This document shows positions 45,651 to 56,786 of a DNA stretch of 64,000 nt, piece by piece. The notes under the pieces are model-generated. The model searched no databases. It was not told the origin of the DNA and saw only the letters and a list, made by a program, of their open reading frames with translations. Position 1 is the stretch's first letter. The number at the start of each line of letters is the position of its first letter. The position numbers and the translations under genes are program-made. Source of the stretch: Pegoplata infirma (Eukaryota > Arthropoda > Insecta > Diptera > Anthomyiidae); assembly GCA_963921195.1 (NCBI GenBank), contig OY992537.1, forward strand, positions 61,430,400 through 61,494,399, in the 5' to 3' direction.

Positions 45651-46358
45651 TATTTTTCCTGCTCTACAAAATAAAAAAAATATGAAGATCCCAGGTGGAC
45701 GTAAGGGAGACTTACCTTGTAATTCGGTGTATTTTTGATTAACAAATGTTGTATTATTATATATAAATCCAAATAACACAAGGTTCTATCTGCAAAAAAC
45801 TATTTCTTACAGAAACACAAGGTTCTATTTGGCAGTTAGAACCATGTTGTCCAAATTCATGTGCCTTATCGTTGAGCAACAGAGTTCTATCTGCTTTTTG
45901 AGACTCAAATTGTGCAAAAACTAATATAGTAGCGCGAATATTTTCAAATACATAATAAAATTGAAGGACTAATCAAAACTGACTTAGTAAAGCGATTAAC
46001 AATATTCAACCTTAGTTTTCTCAATAGTAGTGTTGGTGCAAATAGAACCTTGTTGTTCCAAGGTCGCGATATTTGTCAATCCCCTGGTATGGGTGGTATT
46101 GAATTTGAGCAAAATCGGTCCAGCGGTTTAAAAGCTATTAAGAAAACCGTAAATTCGGCCAACTCGAATTTAACTTTTCTACTTGTCTTTTTTTTTTAAG
46201 TTTCAAAACTCCAAAAATTTGATCGCCGGGCGCCACGGGTTAATTCAATCCAATTGACTTTGAATTTGTACCACAAAAGAATTGGATTGGGCGTTTAAAA
46301 TCGTAATAAAAACTTTTTCCATACAAAAAAAAAATCAAGTTTAATGTAGTAGCTGCCA

Positions 46359-46921
46359 TACACAGAAAAAAATATGAAGGAAACAAATTTGAGTAATCAC
46401 TTGTTTAAATTTAAAAACAAAAATTGAGTAATTTTTTAATTGACGCAATTAAAAATTTACTCACAAATTTTAAAAACAATTTTAGTAAATAATTTAATAA
46501 AAATTTAATAGTTTTTTTATTTTTTTTTAAACTCTCATAGTTTTTTTAATTCTCGTTTAGTTTATAGTTTTTTGTGTATGTATATGAAAGTTTGTAATCG
46601 TCTTTATAAAATTTTCCTATGTTTTTGAGACAAAAATATGTTTGGTAAAGTTTCAAAAAACAAGTTTTTTGTTTTTTTTTTTGTAAAAACAAATTAAAAC
46701 TTTTTTAAACTTTAAAAAAAATAAATAGATAAATTTTGAATAAATTTTTAATTGTGTCAATTAAAAATTTACTCATTTTTTTTTTCAAACATTTAATAAA
46801 TTTTTATTAAAAATTTACTCAATACTATTAAATCGTTTACTGGTGCAAAATTGAGTAATTTTTTACTCAATATGTAGTATTAAAAATTTACTCAAATATT
46901 TTTTTTATTTTTTTCTGTGTA
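46359..46921. mobile_element. TA-flanked miniature element, CACAGAAAAAAA ends
   Basis: It starts 'tacacagaaaaaaatatgaa' and ends 'tttttttctgtgta', with TA on each outer side. Interior pairs include 'gagtaattttttaattg' and 'caattaaaaatttactc'. No coding content. Confidence 0.75.
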
Positions 46922-47876
46922 CTTTTCTGAGTGTATGAATTTTGTAGTAATTTTTTAAACCATTTTTAAAATATGAATGAAAAATATTTTAATCTTTTTA
47001 AATAAATTGTTTGTTTTATTTTCCCTCAACTTATATCATTATCTATCAACAACAAAATACTCTTTCTGTTCATGACCTTCATCAATTGGATTTTTTTTAA
47101 AAATGAAATTTGTGTTACCTAAATAGAAATTTATGTAAGGGTTGGACATATTTTGTACGTATTTTAGAAATTTCAAGTTCAATGGTATTTATTTGGAGAC
47201 AATAATAATTCCTCTTCCACTTAAAAAAAATTATAACGAACACAATGATTTATTAATATTTTTATAAAAAAGAAATGTTAAGCACGCAATTAACAGTAAT
47301 ATTTAGTTTATAAAGATAATAACGTTTTTGTTTAAATTTTTGAGAATTGGCATAGGGAGATAAAATTTTTTTAATTTTTTTTTTACCTTTTTTCGAAGTT
47401 CTTAGTGGATGGCATCATCGCTTTATAAAGATGTCGTGTGTTTTGTTTTGTATTTTCTATTTTTTAACACACATTTGCTAATATGCATAATGTAATTCCT
47501 TTTCAAAATATTTTATACACATACAGTGGGTGACAAAATATTTATTTGGTTCCACACGTTCTGAGTCGGCAAAGATTTTACCTTTCTCTAAAATTAAATA
47601 AGTTATCTACTTATGATGTAACTCAGATTAACCCACAGTTTCTGTATGACGTTCGTCGTACGTTCGTCATACAGAAACTAGAGGTTATTCCCAGTTTCTC
47701 TTATACGAACTTTATTCGTCTGCGACGAATTATCACCTCATTTTTCTGACGACCCAAATCAAAAACAAAATTTTTTAAATGCAGTAAAAAAGTATGCATT
47801 TTTTGAACTCCAATTCTTTTGACCACCAATTTTTTGTAAACAAAAATTAAAGTTCTGCTAAGTGTATAGTTATAAC
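46922..47876. other. AT-rich spacer with one strong small hairpin
   Basis: No gene. At 47637-47679, AGTTTCTGTATGACG pairs perfectly with CGTCATACAGAAACT around a 13-base loop. Nothing else was recognised. Confidence 0.5.
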
Positions 47877-49447
47877 CAGGGACAGGAACTTCATGCACTA
47901 AAAAACTTTGTTTAAAGCAGACAAGGGAAAAGTGTAAAACTTAAAACTCTTCAATGAAAAAAAACCAAAAGTATTTTTTCCAAAAAAATTTAATTCAATT
48001 TTTAAATAAATTTCCTACAATTTTAAAATAAAACTCGGTACGGAGTTTTAAAAATAAAACTCCGAAATAAAAAGAGTTTTATTTTCATACAATTAATTTT
48101 ATTTTAAGTAAACAAAAAATATTTTTGGTTTTTAACATTTTTATGTAAAATAGTTGATAATATGATAAAATATGACCTCACGAAATAGTAAAATTAGTTG
48201 AAACTAAATTAATCTTATTTAAATTTATTAATACTCCTAATAGAACCCTTATTTGTGAAAAAAAACTTTCTATTGACGAAATATTGCACTAAAAAAGTGT
48301 TCTCTTAATATTTTGTTGGTTTTTTGCATAAAAAATATTTTTGCAAAAATCGCGTATAAACTTTATAAAATAAAAAATAAATACTGCAAAATTAAATGTA
48401 TGAACCTAAATAGATTTTGCCCCCCTAATTCCAAAATCTGCTTTAAATATGCGTTTAAAGTTTTTAAGATATTCGCGTTTGAAGATTCGAATAACCGCTT
48501 ATTTAGTACTTTCTGTAGTACCACTCTTATTCGAAAATTGGAACCAGAAAATTTTATGGGTAGTAATAGACTTCGTGAACCCAGATTATTTCGCCAATTT
48601 TTGAGATCTTAAAACTTTTTAGCGGGTCACAAAGAACGGAAAATTTGGTACCATTTTGTTAAGCTGAATTTGCCCTTTAATTGTGCATATTTAAAAAATA
48701 ATTTTAAAAGAAAATGAAAAAACCTTATATTTCCGCCCCCTGTGGTGGGTTTTTAGAACTTTTTTTAAGAGTTTGAAAAACGACCATTGCATTATTTTTT
48801 GCTGTAGAATCGACTGGTGAAATCAGATTTGCAATATATTTAGCCGTTTTTTCTCTGCAGAAAAATCAACTCAAAATCTGCGATTTCAAATGCTTTGAAC
48901 CACCCCAAGGAGTGAACATTTTTCCAAAAAAAATACCGGGATTCTTTTTAGCTCCCCTAAATCCTTTAAAAAAATGATGATATCTGCAGATCAAATTTTC
49001 AAAATTAACTCTAATATTTATGTATATATTTTTTTCAAAAATAATACCAAAATAAATTTCTTTCTATTTTTAAGGTAAAATAAAACTCTTTTTTTTGAGA
49101 GAGTTTTATTTTTGAAATTATAAAACTTCAAAATTTTTAAGAGTTTTATTTTTTGAAATTATAAAACACCAACATTTTTAAGAGTTTTATTTCAAAACAA
49201 AATTAAATTTGAATAATTAAAACATTATTTTAATAAAGTACGGAGTTTTTCCTTGTCTGGTTTAAAGTGCCTAAAATATGCACTAAAAATCTTGAAGCAA
49301 AATATCCATTTTCAATAAAATATGCAAAATAGTGCTAACGAATCGATGCTATTTTAAAGTAAATTCTTTGATTTAAAAAGATATTTGGTTTATGCTGTTC
49401 TAAGACTAACGGTAAAAACATGCATTTGCATGAATTTCCTCTCCTTG
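47877..49447. mobile_element. Longer hAT-type relative of the 35609 element
   Basis: Ends CAGGGACAGGAACTTCATGC and GCATGAATTTCCTCTCCTTG are imperfect inverted repeats. Flanks GTTATAAC and GTAATGAC match at 6 of 8 positions. The right 170 bp ('cgaatcgatgctattttaaa ... aacatgcatttgcatg') aligns with the right end of 35609-36171. The middle holds 'aaaactccg / cggagttttatt' inverted repeats. No transposase is visible. Confidence 0.7.
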
Positions 49448-49459
49448 GTAATGACTCAA

Positions 49460-49740
49460 AAATACTGGATTTTTAAAATTTTACGGAATGCGAATTTTTA
49501 ATTCAAAATTGGTAGTCCTGAAAAATTTGAAAATCAAATAACTCAAAAACTTTTGATTTCGGGCTTTTTAATCGAGTGGGCACTATTTATCGAGATATTG
49601 GCTTTTTTAAAATTTTCTGGAATGCAAATTTTTAATTCAAAATGTCGGACGCACTGGGTCCACATATGGATAGAGGAAGGAATTTTATCCGTTTTGCTCT
49701 ATATCGGCAAATTAAATTTTAGTGAAAAAATATGACGAAA
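49460..49740. repeat. Fragment of the 3.3-kb fold-back family
   Basis: 'aaattttacggaatgcgaat', 'aaatcaaataactcaaaaac' and 'ccacatatggatagaggaag' match the right inner arm at 19550-19800. It lies at the edge of the palindrome beginning at 49741. Confidence 0.75.
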
Positions 49741-51568
49741 TTGGGTGATTCCATGTCAAACCGCACAGAAAACTGTAATTTTCGGATTTGTCACCTCCGA
49801 TTTTAATGAAATTCGCAAAAAATATTTCACATGCGTTGTTTTCATAAAATGATTACCTTACAGGCTCCAAAAATTTTTAGTTTTCGAAATATGGCGTCTT
49901 GAAAATTGGCAAAAACGTCAAATTTTCAATAAGGTGCACATTCAAAGTCGCCCATAACTTTAAAACTATAAAACCCACAATTACCAAATAGGTACCATTT
50001 GAAAGCTGAAAGGATTACCTTAAAAGTGACATGCACAATTTTTTCTTGTAATGAAAGGTCAAAGGTCATATTTCAATGTCTAATGTTCAAAGACCTATAT
50101 CTCAAAATCCGATATTTTTTAAATTCTTAAAAAAATATATGATAACAATCAAGTCTTTCCCTACATTTGTATCAAAACTTCAGGGTGGACACTCATATGG
50201 TTCCAAAGTTACAGAAGAAAACGTGCTCGAAGGCAAGGTTTTTTCTACGAGTTCATATAAAAAATATTGCACAAACAAAACAATATACATAGTCGTAAAC
50301 AAAGGTGCGGGCCTAGAACAAGGCTGAATACTTTTTATGTATTTTGAGTTATATTGTAGGGGTTTTCTTGTTCTTTTACAAGGAAAGTCCTCAAAAGTGA
50401 ACATACCTGATTTCTTTAAAATTTATACACAATCTAGAAAAAATAAATCTAAAATCAACCAGTCTGAGCTTGTCGGCCTAAATTCAGGTTAAACGGGGTT
50501 AAAAATTACCAATTTTTAGTTATTTTTAAGTTTAGGTACTTTATATTGATGCCACATATAACAGATCGGTTTCATTCGAAACCTATATTCTTCCATAGTA
50601 GGGAAATAGGAATGGGGTGGGTAGAATATAATCAAGCATAATAATGGTTTAGAAATGAAAACAGACGCCAATTTTTTTTTTTAAATGAAACGGATCTGAT
50701 ATAAGTGGCATCAATGTACCTAAAAGTTAAAATTACTAAAAATCGGTAATTTTTGACTCCCGTTTAACCCTTTAAAACTAAATTAAGACCAATATGCTCA
50801 GACAGGTCGATGTTAGATATTTGTTGTCTTTCATGGGCATAAATTTCAAAGAAATTACGTATGTTAACTTTGAAGATTTTCCTTGTAAGAAAACAAGAAA
50901 ACCCTACGATAAAATTCAGTTTTGATAGTGAAATCAAATTCAGGAGGTCGAAATATTAATAAATAATGGGTTCAGTTTTTAGGTCCGTCCCATTGTTTGT
51001 TTACTGCTAGCAACATGCTAGCATGATATGCTGCTTCGTGTGTGTAAGCTTTTGCAATGAACTCGTAGAGAAAATCTTGACTTCAAGCACGTTTTCCTCT
51101 GTAACTTTGGAACCATATGAGTGTCCACCCTGAAATTTTGATACAAATGTAGGAAAGGACTTGATTGTTATCATATATTTTTTTGAGAGTTTTACAAATA
51201 TCGGATTTTGAGATATAGGTCTTTGAACATTAGACCTTGAAATATGACCTTTGACCTTTCGTTACAAGAAAAAATTGTGCATGCCACTTATAAGGTAATC
51301 CTTTCAGCTTTCAAATGGTACCTATTTGGTAATTGTGGGTTTTATAGTTTTAAAGTTATGGGTGACTTTGTATGTGCATCTTATTGAAAATTTGACGTTT
51401 TTGCCAATTTTCAAGACGCCATATTTCGAAAATCGAAAGATTTTGGAGCCAGAAAGGTAATGATTTTAGGAACACTATCCATTTGCAATATATTTGGCAA
51501 ATTTTATTTAATTCGAAGGTGACAAATCCGAATGCTGTGTGGTTTGAGCTGGATTTGCCCAATTGTTT
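49741..51568. mobile_element. 1.8-kb palindrome (fold-back element)
   Basis: The left arm (49741 to about 50600) and right arm (about 50680-51568) pair over most of their length. Examples are 'caaaggtcatatttcaatgt' with its complement near 51240, 'gggtggacactcatatggtt' with 'aaccatatgagtgtccaccc', and 'gtaggggttttcttgtt' with 'aacaagaaaaccctac'. The arms are diverged by a modest percentage and several indels. No open frame is conserved in both arms. Confidence 0.88.
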
Positions 51569-51583
51569 TATTTCAGTTTTGAC

Positions 51584-52049
51584 TAGAGATGAGTACATAA
51601 GCAGATTAGAGCGTTATGCACGCGTTATCACGCGTAATGTGACTGAATTCAAATTAAACTCACTTGATTGTGAGTGTGTGTATGTGAGCCAATTTTTTTT
51701 TCGTGAGTTTGCGTAATTTATTTTCTCTTCATATTTCCTTTAAGCAACAAAAAAATTTCAAATTTGGCTAAACTTAAGATTTTGTCCCGAAAAAAATGTA
51801 AAATGTCGTTGAACTTTACATTTTGCTTAAAATTTTGTAAGATTTTTAATTTTTTATTTTTTTGGAATAAATAAGAGTTTTGTGAATGACAACGTTAGTG
51901 TGAGGAAAGCTTGTATGAGTGCATATACATATGTTTGAGTTATATTATATTGTGAGTAGAAAAAATATGCACGTGAGTAAGTATGTGTGATTCAAAAATT
52001 CCTGTCGTGGGCGAGTGTTAGTCAAAAATCAATCACGCGCCCATCTCTA
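51584..52049. mobile_element. hAT-type TAGAGATG element with GTGAGTGTG repeats
   Basis: Ends TAGAGATGAG and CCCATCTCTA pair, and the subterminal repeats ('gtgagtgtgtgtatgtgag', 'aatcacgcg') match the 32273-33385 family. The flanks GTTTTGAC and GCCGTGTA do not match, because the right flank is another broken element, so one flank has been rearranged. Confidence 0.7.
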
Positions 52050-52175
52050 GCCGTGTACCTTGAAAGACCGGGTAGACCGGTCTACCCGAGTAGTCCGGTC
52101 TTAAAACCCGGTCTACCGGGGTAGACCGGATTTCGGTATACCCGGGTAACCAGTCCTGACCGTAGGCTCTAATCA
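52050..52175. repeat. End fragment of the GGTCTACCCGGG fold-back family
   Basis: 'agaccgggtagaccggtcta' and the terminal 'cagtcctgaccgtaggctct' are the same as 20110-20180, ending in GGCTCTA. The left part is missing. Confidence 0.8.
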
Positions 52176-53327
52176 TACAATTTCTTACAAAAATTTTATG
52201 ATCCACTGTAAGATTTTTTCACGTAAATTTGGCATATTTTGTTGTTGTTTTGACATATTAAAACAATGATTTTATAAAATTATAGTGTGCAGTCACTTTA
52301 GATTAATGGTTTCGAACAGCGTTAAATAAAAGTTTTGCACCATATTTTAAAATAATGAAATTATCAGAATGACATTTATTTCGTCACCATTACGTAGTAC
52401 ATGTATCAATACTATAGCGATTGTTATACCCTCCAATTAGTTTTTTATGGTATATATAAGTTTTTCATTCCATTTGTAACTCATCCAAATATTGGTCTAG
52501 AACCCTTACAAAGTAGATATATTCGTGATCCACTATTTTAAGTCGAACTCGCGATGTCAGCCTGTCTTCATATGAAAACATATTTTTGACACTAATAGGA
52601 CCGAGGAGTTCAATTTAAGATTAATTTTTTAGTAAAATTAGTAAACTTAAAAAAAAAAACGAAAATATAAAAAAAATAAAAATTTAGGAAAATTAAGAAA
52701 AAATCAGTCAAATTCTAGAAAAATTTTATAAAAATTGAGATCAAATTTTAAATAAAAATTTGAAAAGTTCTAAAAATCTCAAGTTAATTTATAAACACAT
52801 AAATGCCATGTTTTCTTAAAAATTAAAGAGTTTCATAGATTAGAAATTGTTATTAAATATACTGCCATTGCGAAGACATTTCCTTATCGACTTCTTAGAT
52901 TGATGACGATGACGGGACATGTCATCAAAAATTACCTATGATTTGTCGGAAAGTAAAGACATTCCCTCACGGAATCGCTGTGTAAATTTCCTCATTGACA
53001 TATTTTCCAACTCGGATTAGATTGTAAGTGGCTGCTGACGTTTTACGTTAGCACACATAGACTCTGAGGTCCAACTGTGATTAAGCAATTATTAAAAAAA
53101 AAGTCAAAAAATATCAGATAAGGAGAGACAAAATCAGGAAAATTTTAAAATTTAAAAAAAAAACTCAAAAATTAAAGAAAACTAGAAAACTATGGAGGGT
53201 ATTTTTTATTTGGCATACCCGAATTTAAATATTTTGTTTATTTGCTAAAATTTATTATTCAAATGTATGATTTAATTTATTTTTTAGTAAACATTTAATT
53301 TATTGTTTTTTGTTGCTTTAATTTCAG
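52176..53327. other. Upstream region of papi with repeat fragments
   Basis: It holds a TATACCCTCCA-type dispersed fragment (52430-52600), a segment shared with 32960-33170 ('ctcattgacatatttt', about 52860-53060), and an AT-rich run. A splice acceptor 'tttaatttcag' ends at 53327, so the first, untranslated papi exon and the promoter must lie upstream; I could not place them. Confidence 0.5.
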
Positions 53328-53359
53328 ACTATTGCATCAGCGTAAAAAGAAATTGAAAA

Positions 53360-56300
53360 ATGTTTCGCAATACAGCTTTATCACATACACCCACATATAA
53401 GCTAATATTAGGATTTGGATTATGCACCTTAGGTGGAGCTATGCTATATGCTTACTTTAAGACAAAAGACGATGATGAAGAACAACAGAAAGAAACTGAT
53501 GCACAAATAAAAAAGGGAAGCTCACCACAAAAACCACAAATACAAAAGCAACAGCAAAAAGAAGTTAAAATAGAACTGAAAATAGCAAATGAACATGTTC
53601 CTATGCTGGCAGGAAGACAAGGAGCAAATCTTAAATCCATAGAAGAGAAAACATTAACAAAAATACATTTTAGGTAATTTTTAAAAAATAAGCAGTTAAA
53701 ATTAAATTGAAAACAAATAATTACATTTTCTTATTTTTTTTCAGAGATAAAGATGATACACATAAATTATGTGAAATAATTGGCTATCCTGACAATGTTA
53801 AGGAAGCACGTTCTATAATTGTGAAAGAAATTGAACGTTCTCCCATAGTAAAAGAAGAAATTTATGTACCACAAAGTGTGTGTGGTAAAATAATGGGACG
53901 TTGCGGTGAAGCAATGCAAGAAATTTGCCGTATGTCCTTGGCCAAGGTATCTGTAGATGCTGGAGTACGTAATGCCAATACCAGACGTATTACAATCACT
54001 GGTAATCGCCAGCAAGTTAATATTGCTCGAAAACTTATAGAAGATAAAATCGAAGAAGATGAAAATCTTAGACAAGCCGTTGAAGAATCTGAACTAAAAC
54101 GTGAGCCACGTCGTTCACCCACCAATAGTGTTAATTCTAGCATGTATTCATCACAAACATCGCTCAGTTCACATTTACCACCCCGTGAAAAACTTATGGC
54201 TGCCAGGAATGATGAAAAACCCATGGAAGTTTATGTATCAGCTATAGCATCGCCAGCAAAATTTTGGGTTCAACTAATCGGACCACAAACTAAAAAACTT
54301 GATGATTTAGTTGTCAATATGACTGAATATTATAGTGCTGCCGAAAATCGTGCTATTCATATTATTCAGGAGCCCTATTTGGGGCAAATTGTTGCAACCG
54401 TTTTTAAGCATGACAATAAATGGTATAGAGCTGAAGTTGTCGGCATTTTACCTAATCAATATAATCCAAATGAAGTTGTTTTGGATTTATACTTTGTCGA
54501 TTATGGTGATAGTGAATATGTGCTACCACATGAAATTTTTGAGTTACGAACTGATTTTCTTACTTTAAGGTGAGTAAAAAATGATGTAATATTTTTTTTT
54601 TAATTTTTAAACCGCCTTTTGTAATTCAAATACTCCATTTGTAATTCGAAGATTTCAATTTTAATACGAAGATTCCATTTGTAATTCGTAAAAGATTAAT
54701 TGTGATTCGTAAAATATCAATTGTAGTTCGTAAAAGATCAATTGTAATTCGAAGATATCGAAGGAAGAAAGTTCGACCGGTATAAAAAAAGCAGAAAAAT
54801 GGTTAATTGTAAAGTCTCATTAATTTTTCATAATTTTTCCTATATTTGTTAGTCACAATTATATACTGTTTCTGGCATAAATATAAAAAAATTAATGATA
54901 CTTTACAATTTACCTTTTTTCTACATTTTCCTTATATCAGTCGAACTTTCTGCCTTCAAAAACCCCTAGTGAAATTTGATGCAGAAAATATAGGTAAAAT
55001 ATTTTAACACTTTAAACGCAAGTCTTAGTAGACTTTTGAGTCATTTCTTAAAAGAAGTTCTTAAATGACCAATAAATACGGAAGATAGAGGGTTAACATA
55101 TTCTAGAAAAAAAATTTGCATCAAATTCAATTGAAAGCATCCAATCACTATTTCAAGCTCAAAAGAACATTTACATTATTTTTTCCGAATTTTTTCAAAT
55201 ACCTTTGAAAAAAAAATAAAAAATTCAGTGGGCTATAAAAAAAATTGAGTCTTTACAGAGCTATGTCCATTGGGGGTTTTACTACTACACATAAGTACTT
55301 CCCAACTGTCGTGGTTTGGTTGAGGCCCTAAGAAATTACCCTTTAATTGTGTTACAGTGTTATCTATTTTTTTGACATTATTAATTTTAGTTAATTAAAA
55401 AGATTTAGGGAAAGTTTTTTAAAAAAATGGAATGGCCGTTTTGTTAACTAAACTTATTTAACCTTATAACACTGAGCTTAAACAATTATTTTCTTTTTTT
55501 TTAGATTCCAAGCTGTGGAATGTTTTTTGGCAAACGTCAAATCAACAATAAATAATGATCCTGAAACTTGGGATCAACAATCCATTGAAGCTTTTGAAGA
55601 ATATACTCAAGGTTTGTATAAGTTGGCGAACATGGGAAATTTTTAAATACACTACAAAACAAATTGAATGTCTCAGAATCTACGACTTTTTCTATAGAAG
55701 AAAGGTCTCAGAATCTGAGTCTCAGAAGCTGAAACTTTTTCTATAGGAAAAAAAGGTATCAGAAACTAAAAAGTAAAGATCCATTTTTGCGTAAGTGATA
55801 TTTCTGGAGCACGTTCCCCGTGTGCTCTAGTGGTTAACACGGCACTATTTGTAAGCAATTAAAAAAAATTTTAATTCGGGTCGCGCTAATATTGAGTAAT
55901 GTCTTTGGAAAAAAAAAATATTTTAAAATTTTTTTTTATTATTAAATAATAAAAAATTTTCCACACAGGTCCAATATTTTTTGTGTTGGTATTGTCATTA
56001 AATGGCACCTATCCTGACTCGAAGAGAAATCAAAAACAAATAAATCATCTTCATAAATATTATAGCATTCATGGATTCGGCCAAGTCGAATTTAAGTTTT
56101 TTACCTATTTATTTATCACATTATTATTGTTGCCTTTTCTTTACAGTGGCTCGTTGGAAAAAATTAATATCCCGTGTAGTTACCTATAAAGATCGTGTTA
56201 AATCTGCTACTGGTAATGCTGCAGCACGTGAAGGCTCACCCATACCAGGTGTAGAAATTTACGACATACAAGAAGGTACATAAACTTTCCTATAAAATAC

Positions 56301-56786
56301 AGAATTTTCATATTAAATTAACATTTTACATTTTATTTAATAGGTGTTGAAGTTAATTTAGGTCATATGATGATTTCTCACGGTTATGCAAATCCTTCAA
56401 ATGATGATTATCCCCGTGTTAGATCTCCATATAGCCAACAAAGTCGTAGTAATTCAAATGATGCTCTAACTACTTCTACATCATCTTCTATACAACCCTT
56501 AAAATCACAATCACCTCTACCACCACCCTTATCTCCTATGTCTCCTCCAGCTGCCTATGCCGATAATAGTCATATGGAAGCGGAAAATTCTTTAATTGAG
56601 CAACAACTGCAACATTTACAAAAAAATAATAATTTGTACTTAAATGGTAATAATATCAATAATGCTTCCACAAAACTAACACCGGCAGAGTTAGTAAATG
56701 GTAATGGTTTACAATTAAATGGTCATCATACAAAACAACTACCATCATCATCATCATCTTCCTTCAATGGCAACCTACAACGATAA
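53360..56786 (+). CDS. papi: papi / TDRKH: Tudor-KH piRNA-pathway scaffold of mitochondria
   Basis: Five coding exons join in frame to 605 residues: 53360-53673, 53745-54569, 55505-55611, 56147-56275 and 56344-56786. A 5' UTR acceptor ends at 53327. Residues 15-33 are a membrane segment ('LILGFGLCTLGGAMLYAYF') anchoring the protein to the outer mitochondrial membrane, followed by an acidic/Gln-rich linker. KH1 (about 69-134) has GxxG as GRQG 85-88. KH2 (about 140-207) has GRCG 156-159. The extended Tudor domain is about 264-430, core 316-372, with aromatic positions W331, Y332, F355 and Y358 ('YFVDYGDSEY') for methyl-arginine recognition. The tail (from about 465) is Ser/Pro/Asn/Gln-rich. Fly Papi binds methylated Piwi-clade proteins and supports Trimmer/PNLDC1-dependent 3' trimming of piRNAs. 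Introns 3 and 4 contain repeats. Length is close to the Drosophila protein. Confidence 0.96.
54615..54757. repeat. 21-bp TTGTAATTCG tandem repeat in papi intron 3
   Basis: Seven or so units ('ttgtaattcgaagattt', 'ttgtaattcgtaaaagatta') match the array at 40135-40935. It abuts the miniature element that follows. Confidence 0.85.
54760..54956. mobile_element. Miniature inverted-repeat element in papi intron 3
   Basis: 'gaaggaagaaagttcgacc' pairs with 'gtcgaactttctgccttc', and 'aattgtaaagtctcattaat' pairs with 'attaatgatactttacaatt'. It is 197 bp with arms of about 85 bp. No coding content. Confidence 0.8.
55655..55770. repeat. Fragment of the CTATAG 35-bp repeat in papi intron 4
   Basis: 'tctcagaatctacgactttt', 'tctatagaagaaaggtctca' and 'gaaactttttctatagg' are units of the array at 16245-16869. 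Confidence 0.7.
55808..55895 (+). other. tRNA-like SINE-head remnant in papi intron 4
   Basis: 'gtgctctagtggttaacacgg' resembles box A of valine- or glutamate-type tRNAs, and 'aattcgggtcgcgc' is a weak box B. The stems do not close and the spacing is disrupted. It is a degenerate tRNA-derived sequence at best. Confidence 0.3.

Larger units (their letters stand above)
42493..46075. mobile_element. 3.6-kb inverted-repeat element with AAGGTTCTA subterminal repeats
   Basis: The left end 'tcgagaccttgggacaacaa' pairs with the right 'ttgttccaaggtcgcgatat'. Near both ends the motif 'acaaggttctaac' or its complement 'agatagaaccatgt' occurs at least four times per side. Inside are AT-rich repeats ('ttttaccaataaaattgtaaatttac'), a 77-bp direct repeat (43170 and 43799), a LINE 3' end and a possible coding relic. 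The original transposase is not recognisable. Confidence 0.65.

Noticed and set aside
47637..47679. Possible microRNA hairpin
   Set aside because: The stem is only 15 bp with no extended pairing, too short for a pre-miRNA.
51576..52057. Target-site duplication for the TAGAGATG element
   Set aside because: The flanks GTTTTGAC and GCCGTGTA do not match. The right flank belongs to another truncated element, so the site is rearranged.
53452..54224. Minus-strand open frames across papi exons 2 and 3
   Set aside because: They are antisense shadows of the KH and Tudor coding exons, with no domain.
56367..56786. Independent Ser/Asn/Gln-rich small protein
   Set aside because: It is the last exon of papi, joined in frame from 56275 by a proper acceptor at 56343.
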